A stretch of 64,000 bases of DNA from Pantoea sp050157905 (GCF_050157905.1 NZ_JBKIWZ010000001.1:2356001-2420000), one strand, 5' to 3'; numbered from the stretch's first letter, positions 9,220 to 22,478 are shown. Numbers and translations are program-made. Notes: generated by a model not told the origin, from the sequence alone.

Positions 9220-10509
9220 TCAGAGTTTGATGCCCTTGCCGCGCTTATGCAGTAACAGCGACACCAGAAACGCTACCGCGCCCATCGCGGAAACATACCA
9301 GAAGAAGGTCGTCTCAATCCCCTGCTGCTTCATCAGCAGTGCCACATACTCTGCCGATCCACCGAATATCGCATTCGCTACCGCATAAGAGAGTCCGACG
9401 CCCAGCGCACGGACCTGGGGCGGAAACATTTCGGCTTTCAGAATACCGCTGATGGCGGTGTAGAAACTGGTAATCAGCAGGGCAAGCATGATCAGGAGAA
9501 AAGCGACGCCGGGACTCTGCACGTTTTGCAGCAGGGTCAGAATCGGCACCGTACAGATGGCCGCGCCCGCCCCAAAAATCATCATTGAGGTACGCCGTCC
9601 GATTTTATCGGAGAGCGCACCAACCACCGGCTGAATAAGCATAAAGACCAGCAGCGCACCGGTCATCAGACCGCTGGCCGTTTTCGGATCCATACCTGAA
9701 GTATTCACCAGATACTTCTGCATATAGGTAGTAAAGGTGTAAAAGCTCAGCGAGCCGCCCGCGGTAAAACCCAGCACCATCAGGAAAGGTCGGGTATGGT
9801 TGCGCAGTAACCCGATGACGCTGCCCGCATCGCGATGCTCGCGACTGCGCTTGTCTGAGGTTTCTTCCAGTGAACGGCGTAACCACAGCGCGACAACGGC
9901 GAGCAGCGCGCCAAGGAAGAACGGAATACGCCAGCCCCAGCTTCGCAGCTCAGCATCCGTAAGCAGGAACTGCAGCACCACCACCGTCAGGACCGCTGCC
10001 AGCTGACCGCCAATCAGCGTGACATACTGGAAAGAGGCATAAAATCCTTTGCGCCCTTCCAGTGCCACTTCGCTCATGTAAGTGGCGCTGGTGCCATACT
10101 CCCCTCCTACCGACAAGCCCTGAAACATACGCGCCAGCAGCAGAATGACGGGAGCCGCGACGCCGATCGTTGCATAGCCGGGTAAGCAGGCAATCACCAG
10201 CGAACCAAAACACATCATGCAGACCGAAACCAGCATTGAATTTTTACGGCCATGCTTGTCGCCGATATAGCCGAACAGCCAGCCGCCAATCGGGCGCATT
10301 AAAAACCCGGCTGCAAATACCCCTGCCGTCTGCAACAGCTGCGTCGTGGTATCGCCCTGAGGAAAAAAGATGTGCGCGAAGTAGAGTGAAAAGAATGAGT
10401 AGACGTAGAAGTCAAACCACTCGACCAGGTTGCCCGATGAGGCACCGACGATCGCCCAGATACGTTTTTTTGCATCATCCGGCTGAATATTATTGTTTAT
10501 GGGTGTCAT
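9220..10509 (-). CDS. kgtP: Alpha-ketoglutarate permease
   Basis: Inner-membrane 2-oxoglutarate:proton symporter of the MFS metabolite:H+ family. The 429 residues include SSGNLVEWFDFYVYSFF in TM1, GWLFGYIGDKHGRK between TM2 and TM3, and GLSVGGEYGTSATYMSEVA, all near-identical to E. coli KgtP; the divergent N-terminal 15 residues are variable in the family. A typical 12-helix pattern is seen. In E. coli kgtP also sits directly downstream of an rRNA operon and clpB. The upstream gap to the rRNA terminator (about 230 bases, AT-rich) should hold its promoter. Confidence 0.97.
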   Translation of the reverse strand: MTPINNNIQPDDAKKRIWAIVGASSGNLVEWFDFYVYSFFSLYFAHIFFPQGDTTTQLLQTAGVFAAGFLMRPIGGWLFGYIGDKHGRKNSMLVSVCMMCFGSLVIACLPGYATIGVAAPVILLLARMFQGLSVGGEYGTSATYMSEVALEGRKGFYASFQYVTLIGGQLAAVLTVVVLQFLLTDAELRSWGWRIPFFLGALLAVVALWLRRSLEETSDKRSREHRDAGSVIGLLRNHTRPFLMVLGFTAGGSLSFYTFTTYMQKYLVNTSGMDPKTASGLMTGALLVFMLIQPVVGALSDKIGRRTSMMIFGAGAAICTVPILTLLQNVQSPGVAFLLIMLALLITSFYTAISGILKAEMFPPQVRALGVGLSYAVANAIFGGSAEYVALLMKQQGIETTFFWYVSAMGAVAFLVSLLLHKRGKGIKL

Positions 10510-10739
10510 GCTTTACCTCTGCTCCTTGCTGATCAACAGCGTCTAAAAGGTGAGTAAAGCATTTAACTCTACCTAAGGTAAAGGCCGGGTATTCTGAGAT
10601 TGTTATTGTGAGCTGCATCGCTAATTATCGAAAAATCAGCGGGTTGCTGGCATTTTATGACAGAATCTGGTGGGATAACGGTAATGGATAGCAGGGTAAT
10701 AAGTGAGAATTTCAGCACAATGTAGCAGAGTACAGACGT

Positions 10740-10767
10740 AAAAAAGCCCCGCACTCGCGTGCGGGGC
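10740..10767 (-). terminator. Terminator of the rRNA operon
   Basis: On the minus strand GCCCCGCAC pairs with GTGCGGGGC around a 4-base loop and is followed by six T. It lies 15 bases after the 5S gene. Confidence 0.95.
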
Positions 10768-10782
10768 TTCTTCACTTATACA

Positions 10783-10902
10783 ATGCCTGGCAGTTCCCTA
10801 CTCTCGCATGGGGAGGCCCCACACTACCATCGGCGCTACGGCGTTTCACTTCTGAGTTCGGCATGGGGTCAGGTGGGACCACCGCGCTAAAGCCGCCAGG
10901 CA
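10783..10902 (-). rRNA. rrf: 5S ribosomal RNA
   Basis: Component of the large ribosomal subunit. The gene spans exactly 120 nt from TGCCTGGCGG to CTGCCAGGCAT, with the ends forming the closing stem. It differs from E. coli 5S at only a few positions, for example GGCTTTAGCG near the 5' end. Confidence 0.98.
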
Positions 10903-10915
10903 AATCTTGGTGCAC

Positions 10916-11037
10916 GAAACGAATCTTTTACGTTATGACCGCGTTGCCATCGCTCAGCCACACCGGTCACATACGTCAGTATGCTCCCGCTGATGTCTTC
11001 GCTCTGCGCCTTGTCACGCCGCAAAATCTTTCGTTTC
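10916..11037. repeat. ERIC-like palindromic element in the 5S-23S spacer
   Basis: The spacer between 23S and 5S is 197 nt, about twice the E. coli length that I recall. Most of the excess is this ~122-bp block. Its ends are imperfect inverted repeats (GAAACGAATCTTTT against AAAATCTTTCGTTTC), and an inner hairpin CATAC-GTCA-GTATG lies at 10970-10983. On the minus strand the core reads GGGAGCATAC, GTATGTGACCGG, then GAGCGATGGCAACGC, which resembles the core of enterobacterial ERIC repeats. The match was made from memory, not by alignment. Confidence 0.55.
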
Positions 11038-11099
11038 CGCAAATTCTTATCCGGAAAACAGGGCTGAAAATCGTCTCTCAAAAACGCCTCTGGCGTTGT

Positions 11100-14003
<2,904 letters not shown>

Positions 14004-14133
14004 TCACAACCCACAGGCGTTTTTCACGCTGCGGACTGCAAGCATTTGAGAGACTCGTACGCATCGCCTTTTCCATTCTTATTTACGGAGAATGAAAGCG
14101 ACACGTCGTTTCAATTTTCAGCTTGTTCCGGAT

Positions 14134-14145
14134 TGTTAAAGAGCA
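14134..14145 (-). promoter_or_regulatory. boxA antitermination site in the 16S-23S spacer
   Basis: TGCTCTTTAACA on the minus strand, downstream of tRNA-Ala and before 23S. This is the Nus-factor boxA that keeps RNA polymerase antiterminated into the 23S gene. Confidence 0.85.
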
Positions 14146-14212
14146 TAATACGTCACAGCACACCGTTGCCGGTACGCTCTGAGGTATTTCAGAAAAAACA
14201 GTTAAAACGGTA

Positions 14213-14288
14213 TGGTGGAGCTAAGCGGGATCGAACCGCTGACCTCCTGCGTGCAAGGCAGGCGCTCTCCCAGCTGAGCTATAGCCCC
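14213..14288 (-). tRNA. alaT: tRNA-Ala (TGC)
   Basis: 76-nt tRNA with encoded CCA, anticodon TGC in the arm CTGCCTTGCACGCAG, acceptor GGGGCTA paired with TAGCTCC. It lies between tRNA-Ile and 23S in the operon. Confidence 0.98.
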
Positions 14289-14326
14289 ATACAGTTACTG
14301 CAGAGACCACTACGTTCAACCGAGTA

Positions 14327-14426
14327 CACTTCGTGAGAAGTGCAATTCGTGCTCAGGCAAGGCATGTCTTCGCGAAGCATAGTGAACTATGCGAGCCGGA
14401 GACATAACGCAGCGTGAGTGCGAATT
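14327..14426. repeat. Palindromic insertion between tRNA-Ile and tRNA-Ala
   Basis: The Ile-Ala spacer is 138 nt, against about 42 nt in E. coli as I recall. The extra DNA holds a hairpin CACTTC-GTGA-GAAGTG (14327-14342) and then an 83-bp block with inverted ends (AATTCGTGCTCA and TGAGTGCGAATT) and an inner hairpin GCATAG-TGAA-CTATGC. The block ends exactly at the tRNA-Ile 3' CCA. Its inner part (AAGCATAGTGAACTATGCGAG) is similar in design to the element in the 5S-23S spacer. Confidence 0.6.
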
Positions 14427-14503
<77 letters not shown>

Positions 14504-14576
14504 GTAGAGGTTTTTTCTGCTCGTTACTTTTTATCAGACAATCTGTGTGAGCACTGCGCGGGAAGGTATCTTAAGG

Positions 14577-16118
<1,542 letters not shown>

Positions 16119-16272
16119 AAAGTTTGATTTGCTGCAACCAGTGCAGCGATGCTCATCTGTAAAACGTCATAATGAATGTCATTATGTGTTCACTCGTGAG
16201 ACTTGATATTTTTTTGCGTCCGGAGACGCTGATATCAATCCTGCGAGTGCCCACACAGATTGCCTGATAAAT

Positions 16273-16284
16273 TGTTAAAGAGCA
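16273..16284 (-). promoter_or_regulatory. boxA antitermination site in the rRNA leader
   Basis: TGCTCTTTAACA on the minus strand about 155 bases before 16S, the expected leader position for NusB/S10-dependent antitermination. Confidence 0.88.
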
Positions 16285-16323
16285 GCGCGAACAGTGCGTT
16301 AGCGTCCTGTCGCGAGGTGGCGT

Positions 16324-16351
16324 ATATTACGCTTTCCTCCTTCAGAGTCAA
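16324..16351 (-). promoter_or_regulatory. rRNA operon promoter P2
   Basis: Minus strand: -35 TTGACT, 16-bp spacer, -10 TAATAT, followed by a C-rich discriminator ACGCCACC. It lies about 205 bases upstream of 16S, matching the place and form of E. coli rrn P2. Confidence 0.85.
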
Positions 16352-16442
16352 CCTCTTTTTCAGAAGTTTTTCTCCGGCGGGTCAGTCTCCTGAACCTCTC
16401 AGCACGCTTCCCGTTGCCGGTGTGCCGTGTTGATGGAGGCGC

Positions 16443-16470
16443 ATTATAGGGAACGGTTCAGATAGCGCAA
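16443..16470 (-). promoter_or_regulatory. rRNA operon promoter P1
   Basis: Minus strand: -35 TTGCGC, 16-bp spacer ending TTCCC, -10 TATAAT, then the GC-rich discriminator GCGCCTCCA typical of growth-rate and ppGpp controlled P1 promoters. The AT-rich 80 bases upstream, before the clpB terminator, fit an UP element and Fis region; I did not assign single Fis sites. Confidence 0.87.
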
Positions 16471-16551
16471 GCGTAAACTACAACTTTTTAATCAACCGTT
16501 CACTTTGCATCCAAAACGAGGTCAAAGTAAGCAAAACACCCACAAAACGCT

Positions 16552-16579
16552 AAAAAAACGGGCCTGCGGCCCGTTTTTT
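16552..16579. terminator. Rho-independent terminator after clpB
   Basis: ACGGGCC-TGC-GGCCCGT hairpin with A-run on one side and T-run on the other. It ends clpB transcription on the minus strand and insulates the rRNA promoters about 80 bases further on. Confidence 0.93.
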
Positions 16580-16590
16580 GTCGCACACAC

Positions 16591-19164
16591 TTACTGGTGA
16601 GCAATAATGGTGTCGTTTTCCACATCCATTTCGATGGTTTTGCCGGGAACCAGCGTGCCAGCCAGAATCTGCTGAGCCAGCGGGTTCTCTATCTGCTGCT
16701 GTATCGCCCGTTTCAGCGGACGCGCACCATAGACCGGATCATAGCCGTTTTCTGCCAGCAGTCGCAGCGCCGCATCCGAGATGTGCAGCTGATAACCCCG
16801 TTCGTCCAGACGTTTGTAAAGCCGCTGCAGCTGAATCTGCGCGATAGACGCAATATGTTTCTCCGCCAGCGGATGGAACACTACCACTTCATCGATACGG
16901 TTAATGAACTCAGGACGGAAATGCTGTCCGACCACGCCCATGACGATCTCTTTCATTTCCGGGTAGCCGAGGTCGCCGAACCGCTCCTGGATAAGATCCG
17001 ATCCCAGGTTAGAGGTCATAATCACCACGCTGTTACGGAAATCGACCGTCCGTCCCTGCCCATCCGTCAGACGCCCATCGTCCAGCACCTGCAGCAGAAT
17101 GTTAAAGACATCCGGATGTGCTTTCTCGACCTCATCCAGCAGAATTACGGAATAAGGACGACGACGCACCGCTTCGGTCAGATAGCCACCCTCTTCATAT
17201 CCCACATATCCGGGAGGAGCACCCACCAGCCGTGACACGGAGTGTTTTTCCATAAACTCGGACATGTCGATACGTACCATCGCATCGTCACTGTCGAACA
17301 GGAAATTAGCCAGCGATTTACACAGCTCGGTTTTACCTACCCCGGTTGGGCCCAGGAACAGGAATGAACCGATAGGCCGGTTAGGATCAGACAGACCTGC
17401 GCGACTGCGTCGGATAGCGTTTGAAACCGCCTCAACCGCCTCATCCTGTCCAATAACCCGGCCATGCAGATCCTGCTCCATACGCAGCAGCTTATCGCGC
17501 TCCCCTTCCATCATCCGGGCTACAGGAATACCGGTCCAGCGCGCCAGCACATCGGCAATTTCCACATCCGTTACGCGGTTACGCAATAACTTCATAGTTT
17601 TGCCTTCCGCCTGGGTGGCGGCTGCCAGCTGCTTTTCCAGCTCCGGGATCTTGCCGTACTGTAGCTCTGACATCTGAGCGAGATCGCCCTGGCGACGGGC
17701 CTGCTCTAAATTCAGACGCGCCTGCTCCAGTTCAGCTTTGATATTCTGGGTGCCAGAGAGCGAAGCTTTTTCTGTCTTCCACTCATCTTCAAGCTCGGCA
17801 TATTCACGCTCTTTCTGGCCAAGCTCCGTCTCCAGCATTTCAAGACGCTTGATGCTGGCATCGTCCGCCTCTTTCTTCAGCGCCTGCTGCTCCAGCTTCA
17901 GCTGAATGATGCGGCGCTCCAGTCGATCCAGCGATTCGGGCTTCGAGTCCATCTGCATACGAATGCTGGAGGCAGCCTCGTCGATCAGGTCAATCGCTTT
18001 ATCGGGTAGCTGACGGTCGGCGATGTAGCGATGAGAAAGCGTGGCCGCCGCGACAATCGCCGGGTCGGTGATCTGCACATGATGATGCAATTCGTAACGC
18101 TCTTTCAGGCCGCGCAAAATGGCGATGGTATCTTCCACGCTCGGCTCGGCGACGAAGACTTTCTGGAAGCGGCGCTCCAGCGCGGCATCTTTTTCGATGT
18201 ACTGGCGGTATTCATCGAGCGTCGTCGCTCCGACACAGTGGAGTTCACCCCTTGCCAGCGCAGGCTTAAGCATGTTGCCTGCATCCATCGCACCGTCAGC
18301 TTTACCGGCACCTACCATCGTGTGCAGCTCGTCGATAAACAGAATGACGTTGCCTTCCTGTTTTGACAGGTCGCTCAGCACGCCTTTCAGACGCTCTTCG
18401 AATTCGCCACGATATTTTGCCCCGGCCACCAGCGCACCCATATCCAGCGCCAGCACTCGCCGGCCTTTCAGCCCTTCAGGCACTTCGCCATTAATAATGC
18501 GCTGCGCCAGTCCTTCAACAATCGCGGTTTTACCCACACCCGGTTCACCAATCAGCACCGGGTTGTTTTTCGTCCGGCGCTGCAGCACCTGGATGGTACG
18601 GCGAATCTCTTCATCACGGCCAATAACCGGATCGAGTTTGCCTTTCTCTGCCCGCTCGGTGAGATCGATAGTATATTTCTTTAAAGCCTGGCGCTGATCT
18701 TCAGCCCCCTGATCGTTCACGTTGTCCCCTCCCCGCATCTGCTCAATCGCACTGGTGATTTTTTCGCGCGTGGCACCCGCTGCTTTGAGCAGATCGGCCA
18801 GTGAGCCGCGTGATTCCAGGGCAGCCAGAACAAATAATTCGGATGAAATAAAGTTATCGTTGCGCTTCTGCGCCAGTTTGTCGCACAGGTTCAGCACCCG
18901 CACAAGGTCAGATGAGGGCTGCACATCCCCTTCGCTACCCTCTACCTGTGGCAGACGATCGATAGCCTGCTCGACCTGAGTACCAAATGGCGCGACGTTG
19001 ATACCCGCCGAGGTCAGTAAAGGTGAAACGGATCCGCCCTCCTGTCTGAGCAGTGCGCTCATCAGGTGCAGAGGTTCTATGAATTGATTATCGTGTCCCA
19101 GAGCCAGGGACTGCGCGTCGGCGAGAGCCAGCTGGAATTTGTTGGTAAGACGATCCAGACGCAT
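16591..19164 (-). CDS. clpB: ClpB protein disaggregase
   Basis: Hexameric Hsp100 AAA+ ATPase that, with DnaK, pulls polypeptides out of aggregates after heat shock. The 857 residues show the N domain, AAA-1 with Walker A GEPGVGKT near 206, the coiled-coil middle domain (about 410-520, many Leu/Glu/Arg), and AAA-2 with GPTGVGKT near 605 and the pore loop GYVGYEEGG. The start at 19164 (MRLDRLTNKFQLAL) agrees with E. coli and has GGAGGAAT upstream; a frame four codons longer is less likely. E. coli also makes a shorter form from an internal start, possible here too. A sigma-32 type promoter lies upstream. Confidence 0.98.
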   Translation of the reverse strand: MRLDRLTNKFQLALADAQSLALGHDNQFIEPLHLMSALLRQEGGSVSPLLTSAGINVAPFGTQVEQAIDRLPQVEGSEGDVQPSSDLVRVLNLCDKLAQKRNDNFISSELFVLAALESRGSLADLLKAAGATREKITSAIEQMRGGDNVNDQGAEDQRQALKKYTIDLTERAEKGKLDPVIGRDEEIRRTIQVLQRRTKNNPVLIGEPGVGKTAIVEGLAQRIINGEVPEGLKGRRVLALDMGALVAGAKYRGEFEERLKGVLSDLSKQEGNVILFIDELHTMVGAGKADGAMDAGNMLKPALARGELHCVGATTLDEYRQYIEKDAALERRFQKVFVAEPSVEDTIAILRGLKERYELHHHVQITDPAIVAAATLSHRYIADRQLPDKAIDLIDEAASSIRMQMDSKPESLDRLERRIIQLKLEQQALKKEADDASIKRLEMLETELGQKEREYAELEDEWKTEKASLSGTQNIKAELEQARLNLEQARRQGDLAQMSELQYGKIPELEKQLAAATQAEGKTMKLLRNRVTDVEIADVLARWTGIPVARMMEGERDKLLRMEQDLHGRVIGQDEAVEAVSNAIRRSRAGLSDPNRPIGSFLFLGPTGVGKTELCKSLANFLFDSDDAMVRIDMSEFMEKHSVSRLVGAPPGYVGYEEGGYLTEAVRRRPYSVILLDEVEKAHPDVFNILLQVLDDGRLTDGQGRTVDFRNSVVIMTSNLGSDLIQERFGDLGYPEMKEIVMGVVGQHFRPEFINRIDEVVVFHPLAEKHIASIAQIQLQRLYKRLDERGYQLHISDAALRLLAENGYDPVYGARPLKRAIQQQIENPLAQQILAGTLVPGKTIEMDVENDTIIAHQ

Positions 19165-19202
19165 AATTCCTCCCATTACAGGTCAAAATGCTACTGGAGA
19201 TT

Positions 19203-19230
19203 AGATGAGGTCATCCCTCAAATTTTCAAG
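19203..19230 (-). promoter_or_regulatory. Sigma-32 heat-shock promoter of clpB
   Basis: Minus strand: -35 CTTGAAA, 13-bp spacer, -10 CCTCATCT (consensus CCCCATNT), about 40 bases before the clpB ATG. The arrangement is almost the same as the known E. coli clpB promoter. Confidence 0.88.
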
Positions 19231-19289
19231 GTTAATGACCTGAGATTTGAGTAAAAAATGCGCTGACTGGACCGTCTTATGGCGTAAGG

Positions 19290-20018
19290 TTATAACAGCC
19301 AGATCAAAGTTGCCATACGTCCGGTTATCCCATCGCGACGGAAGGAGAAGAAATCGTCGCGCTGCGTATAGGTACAACGCGTGTCGGCACTGATGGAGTG
19401 TACGCCCGCGGACTGTAATCGCATCCGGGCCAGCATCCAGATATCGGCATAAAAGCGATCGGCCGCCGGACGGAATGCCGCTGCGGTGCGCGCGTCCTGC
19501 GCAACAAACGCCTGTCGCACCTCGGCGCCGACCTCAAACGCATCGGGCCCGATGGCCGGTCCAAGCCAGGCATGAATCTGATCGGGCGGCGAACGAAACT
19601 GTGCCAGCGTATTTTCCAGCACGCCCGCGCAGAGTCCGCGCCACCCTGCATGCGCCGCCGCCACTTCACGTCCATCCTGCGAACAGAACAGAACCGGCAG
19701 GCAGTCGGCGGTCATGATGGCACAGACGGTGCCGGGCTGGTCAGTGATACAGGCATCCGCACGTAATGGCGCACTGTCCCCTGCCGTCAGACGCACAACA
19801 TCCGTGCCATGAACCTGATCCAGCCACTGCGGCATGGCGGGTAAACCTGCTTCTGTCACCAGTCGCTGCCGGTTCTGCGCCACCGCGTCGGGAGCATCCC
19901 CCACGTGCCCGCCGAGATTCAGTGCATACCAGGGCGAGGCGCTAACCCCTCCCTGCCGTTGTGTCGAGCAGGCCCGGACACGGGATGGCACAGGCCACTC
20001 GGGCGTGATCAGATCCAT
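19290..20018 (-). CDS. pgeF: YfiH / PgeF, multicopper polyphenol oxidase-type protein (peptidoglycan editing)
   Basis: Cytoplasmic YfiH-family protein. E. coli YfiH (PgeF) prevents wrong incorporation of L-Ser for L-Ala in peptidoglycan precursors; homologues have been described as laccase-like oxidases or purine nucleoside phosphorylases. Family residues are visible: WLDQVHGTDV, the CAIMTADCLPVLF segment, AAAHAGWRGLCAGV and LGPAIGPDAFEVG, which carry the metal-binding His/Cys. The ATG at 20018 overlaps the rluD stop (TGATG), so the genes are translationally coupled; GTG and TTG codons just upstream are weaker choices. Residues 150-200 diverge from E. coli more than the rest. Confidence 0.93.
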   Translation of the reverse strand: MDLITPEWPVPSRVRACSTQRQGGVSASPWYALNLGGHVGDAPDAVAQNRQRLVTEAGLPAMPQWLDQVHGTDVVRLTAGDSAPLRADACITDQPGTVCAIMTADCLPVLFCSQDGREVAAAHAGWRGLCAGVLENTLAQFRSPPDQIHAWLGPAIGPDAFEVGAEVRQAFVAQDARTAAAFRPAADRFYADIWMLARMRLQSAGVHSISADTRCTYTQRDDFFSFRRDGITGRMATLIWLL

Positions 20019-20995
20019 CACCAATCCATCTGGTCTTTGAACTCTTCGGTATCCGCTTTCAGGGCCGCAACCAGATCGACCATATCCTGCGGAAGCGCGG
20101 CGTGAAACTCCATTTCAATCCCGCTGATAGGATGATAGAGACGCAGCATGGTGGCATGCAGCGCCTGGCGATCAAACCCACGCAGCGCGCTGATAAAGGC
20201 TTCTGACGCACCTTTTGGCGGACGCGGGCGGCCACCGTACAGCGGATCGCCCACCAGCGGATGGCTGATGTGGGACATGTGCACACGGATCTGGTGTGTA
20301 CGGCCGGTTTCCAGACGCAGACGCAGACGGGTATGCGCGCGAAAGTGCTCCATGATGCGGTAATGGGTTACCGCCGGTTTGCCCATAGGGTGAACCGCCA
20401 TGTGAGTACGTTTGGTGGAGTGACGGCTAATCGGCTGCTCAACCGTGCCGCCTGCGGTCATCGTACCAATCGCGACCGCCTCATATTCACGGGTGATTTC
20501 GCGGCGCTGCAGCGAGTCCACCAGATGCGTCTGAGCGGGAACGGTTTTCGCGACCACCATCAGGCCGGTGGTGTCTTTATCCAGGCGGTGTACGATGCCC
20601 GCGCGCGGCACATCCCTGATTGCCGGATAGTGATGCAGTAAGGCGTTTAACACCGTGCCATCCGGATTACCGGCGCCTGGATGCACCACGAAGTCACGCG
20701 GTTTGTTGATGACAATGATGTCTTCATCTTCATAAACGATGTCGAGTGGCAGGTTCTGCGGTTCCCAGCGCTGTTCCTCCTCGATCTCAGCGTCAATCGC
20801 GACCAGCTCGCCGCCCAACACTTTTTCTTTCGGTGTTTCTACCACTACACCGTTTACCGTCACGCGACGGTCGAGGATCCACTCTTTTATGCGAGAACGT
20901 GAATAATCAGGGAACAATTCCGCCAAAGTCTGATCTAAGCGTTGTCCGAGTTGTGATTCGGATACCGTTGCGGTGAGTTGAACTTGTTGTGCCAT
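20018..20995 (-). CDS. rluD: 23S rRNA pseudouridine(1911/1915/1917) synthase
   Basis: Makes the three pseudouridines in helix 69 of 23S rRNA, needed for normal ribosome assembly and termination. An S4-like RNA-binding domain occupies residues 1-75 (RLDQTLAELFPDYSRSRIKEW). The catalytic domain carries the RluA-family motif HRLDKDTTG with Asp139, the same number as E. coli. The 325 residues are the normal length. The C-terminus ends MDW. It is the first gene of a two-gene unit with pgeF and is divergent from bamD. Confidence 0.98.
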   Translation of the reverse strand: MAQQVQLTATVSESQLGQRLDQTLAELFPDYSRSRIKEWILDRRVTVNGVVVETPKEKVLGGELVAIDAEIEEEQRWEPQNLPLDIVYEDEDIIVINKPRDFVVHPGAGNPDGTVLNALLHHYPAIRDVPRAGIVHRLDKDTTGLMVVAKTVPAQTHLVDSLQRREITREYEAVAIGTMTAGGTVEQPISRHSTKRTHMAVHPMGKPAVTHYRIMEHFRAHTRLRLRLETGRTHQIRVHMSHISHPLVGDPLYGGRPRPPKGASEAFISALRGFDRQALHATMLRLYHPISGIEMEFHAALPQDMVDLVAALKADTEEFKDQMDW

Positions 20996-21124
20996 ATACA
21001 GCTTCTTCGTTAACGTTGGGTTTTCACGGCGATGCCGTTTAATATAATGTGCTATCGTACCTGGTCATTACCGGGAGCTATACGGACAGCTTCCGCCATA
21101 ACATTTGAGGATAATCACTTCGTC

Positions 21125-21856
21125 ATGACGCGTATGAAACATCTGGTGGCTGCTGCCACACTGAGCCTGGCACTTGTTGGTTGTTCCGGCTCAAATGACG
21201 CGGTACCGGACAGCCCGCCTTCTGAAATCTATGCCACAGCGCAGCAAAAGCTGCAGGACGGTAACTTTAAAGCTGCGATTAAGCAACTGGAAGCGCTGGA
21301 TAATCGTTATCCGTTCGGTCCTTATGCGCAGCAGGTTCAGCTGGATTTAATCTACGCGTACTATAAAAATGCCGATCTGCCCCTGGCGCAGGCTGCTATT
21401 GCCCGCTTTATGCGTCTGAATCCTACCCATCCGAACATCGACTATGTCATTTATATGAAAGGTCTGACGGATATGGCGCTGGATGACTCGGCACTGCAGG
21501 GCTTCTTTGGTATTGATCGTTCTGACCGCGACCCGACACACGCCCGTGACGCATTCCGTGATTTTGCCCAGCTGCTGCGCAACTACCCCAACAGCCAGTA
21601 TGCGGCCGATGCGCAAAAACGACTGGTCTACCTGAAAGATCGCCTGGCCAAATATGAGCTTTCAGTGGCGCAATTCTATACTAAGCGTGAGGCGTATGTC
21701 GCGGTTGTTAACCGTGTTGAAGGGATGATGCGCGATTATCCGGATACGCAGGCCACACACGATGCCCTGCCGCTGATGGAAAATGCCTATCGCCAACTGC
21801 AACTGAACGCTGAAGCCGATAAAGTGGCGAAAATCATCGCTGCGAATAACAGCTGA
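21125..21856 (+). CDS. bamD: BamD, outer membrane protein assembly lipoprotein
   Basis: Essential lipoprotein of the BAM complex, which inserts beta-barrel proteins into the outer membrane; it recognises the substrate beta-signal and binds BamA. Signal peptide with lipobox LVGC (Cys19), then five TPR-like repeats, e.g. EIYATAQQKLQDGNFKAA and FGPYAQQVQLDLIYAYY. 243 residues, close to E. coli BamD. Start: the frame is open upstream to 21032, but ATG 21125 gives MTRMKHLVAAATLSLAL as in E. coli. The only purine-rich site, TTGAGGA, is rather far (about 12-14 bases), so MKHL at the fourth codon is an alternative. I found no clear sigma-E promoter. Confidence 0.97.
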   Translation: MTRMKHLVAAATLSLALVGCSGSNDAVPDSPPSEIYATAQQKLQDGNFKAAIKQLEALDNRYPFGPYAQQVQLDLIYAYYKNADLPLAQAAIARFMRLNPTHPNIDYVIYMKGLTDMALDDSALQGFFGIDRSDRDPTHARDAFRDFAQLLRNYPNSQYAADAQKRLVYLKDRLAKYELSVAQFYTKREAYVAVVNRVEGMMRDYPDTQATHDALPLMENAYRQLQLNAEADKVAKIIAANNS

Positions 21857-21884
21857 TAGCCCGTCTGGTTTTCAGACATAAAAA

Positions 21885-21911
21885 AGCAGCCTGCGATGGC
21901 TGCTTTTTTTG
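21885..21911 (+). terminator. Terminator after bamD
   Basis: AGCAGCC and GGCTGCT arms with a 6-base loop, followed by seven or more T. Confidence 0.92.
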
Positions 21912-22135
21912 CTCACAGAACAGTCAGGATTGGATCTGAACGCTGCGTGTCAACCCATCAAGCATGCCCTGTTAATCGTTTCGCTTCAAGCCATTTCAGC
22001 CCGTTTTTCTGCCTTTCTCGCAGAATAATCCTGCTGACAAAAAGTGACATTTTTTCGTGACCGGAATCTCACATTTACCTTTTTTTCGCGCTATGCTGAA
22101 AGGACCAAGACGGAAATGACAGAGAGGTAAGAATA

Positions 22136-22471
22136 ATGATTCTGAACATTACCAGTAAGCAAATGGAGATTACCCCGGCAATCCGAAGCCATGTTGAAGA
22201 CCGTCTCGCCAAGCTGGAAAAATGGCAAACCGACCTGATTAATCCGCATATTGTCCTGTCCAAAGAGCCCAAAGAATTTGTGGCCGACGCCACTATAAAC
22301 ACACCAAACGGGACCCTGGTAGCCAGTGCCAAGCACGACGATATGTATACCGCCATCAACGATTTGATCGCGAAGCTCGAACGCCAGCTGAATAAGGTTC
22401 AGCACAAGTCTGAAGCGCGCCGTGCCAGTGCCAGCGTAAAAGACATCATACCCGCCGGCGAAGAGTCCTGA
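22136..22471 (+). CDS. raiA: RaiA, ribosome-associated inhibitor (HPF family)
   Basis: Cold-shock and stationary-phase factor that binds the 30S A and P sites, blocks translation and prevents formation of 100S dimers. It has the HPF/RaiA fold with KQMEITPAIRSHVEDRLAKLEKW and ASAKHDDMYTAINDLIAKLERQL. The 111 residues include the C-terminal tail that distinguishes RaiA from short HPF; the tail here (SVKDIIPAGEES) is different from E. coli but of similar acidic nature. AGAGG lies before the ATG. It is flanked by terminators on both sides, so it is a single-gene unit. Confidence 0.97.
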   Translation: MILNITSKQMEITPAIRSHVEDRLAKLEKWQTDLINPHIVLSKEPKEFVADATINTPNGTLVASAKHDDMYTAINDLIAKLERQLNKVQHKSEARRASASVKDIIPAGEES

Positions 22472-22478
22472 TTTTGCT

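Noticed and set aside
20996..21124. Sigma-E promoter for bamD
   Set aside because: Looked for GAACTT-N16-TCTGA; nothing close enough in the interval.
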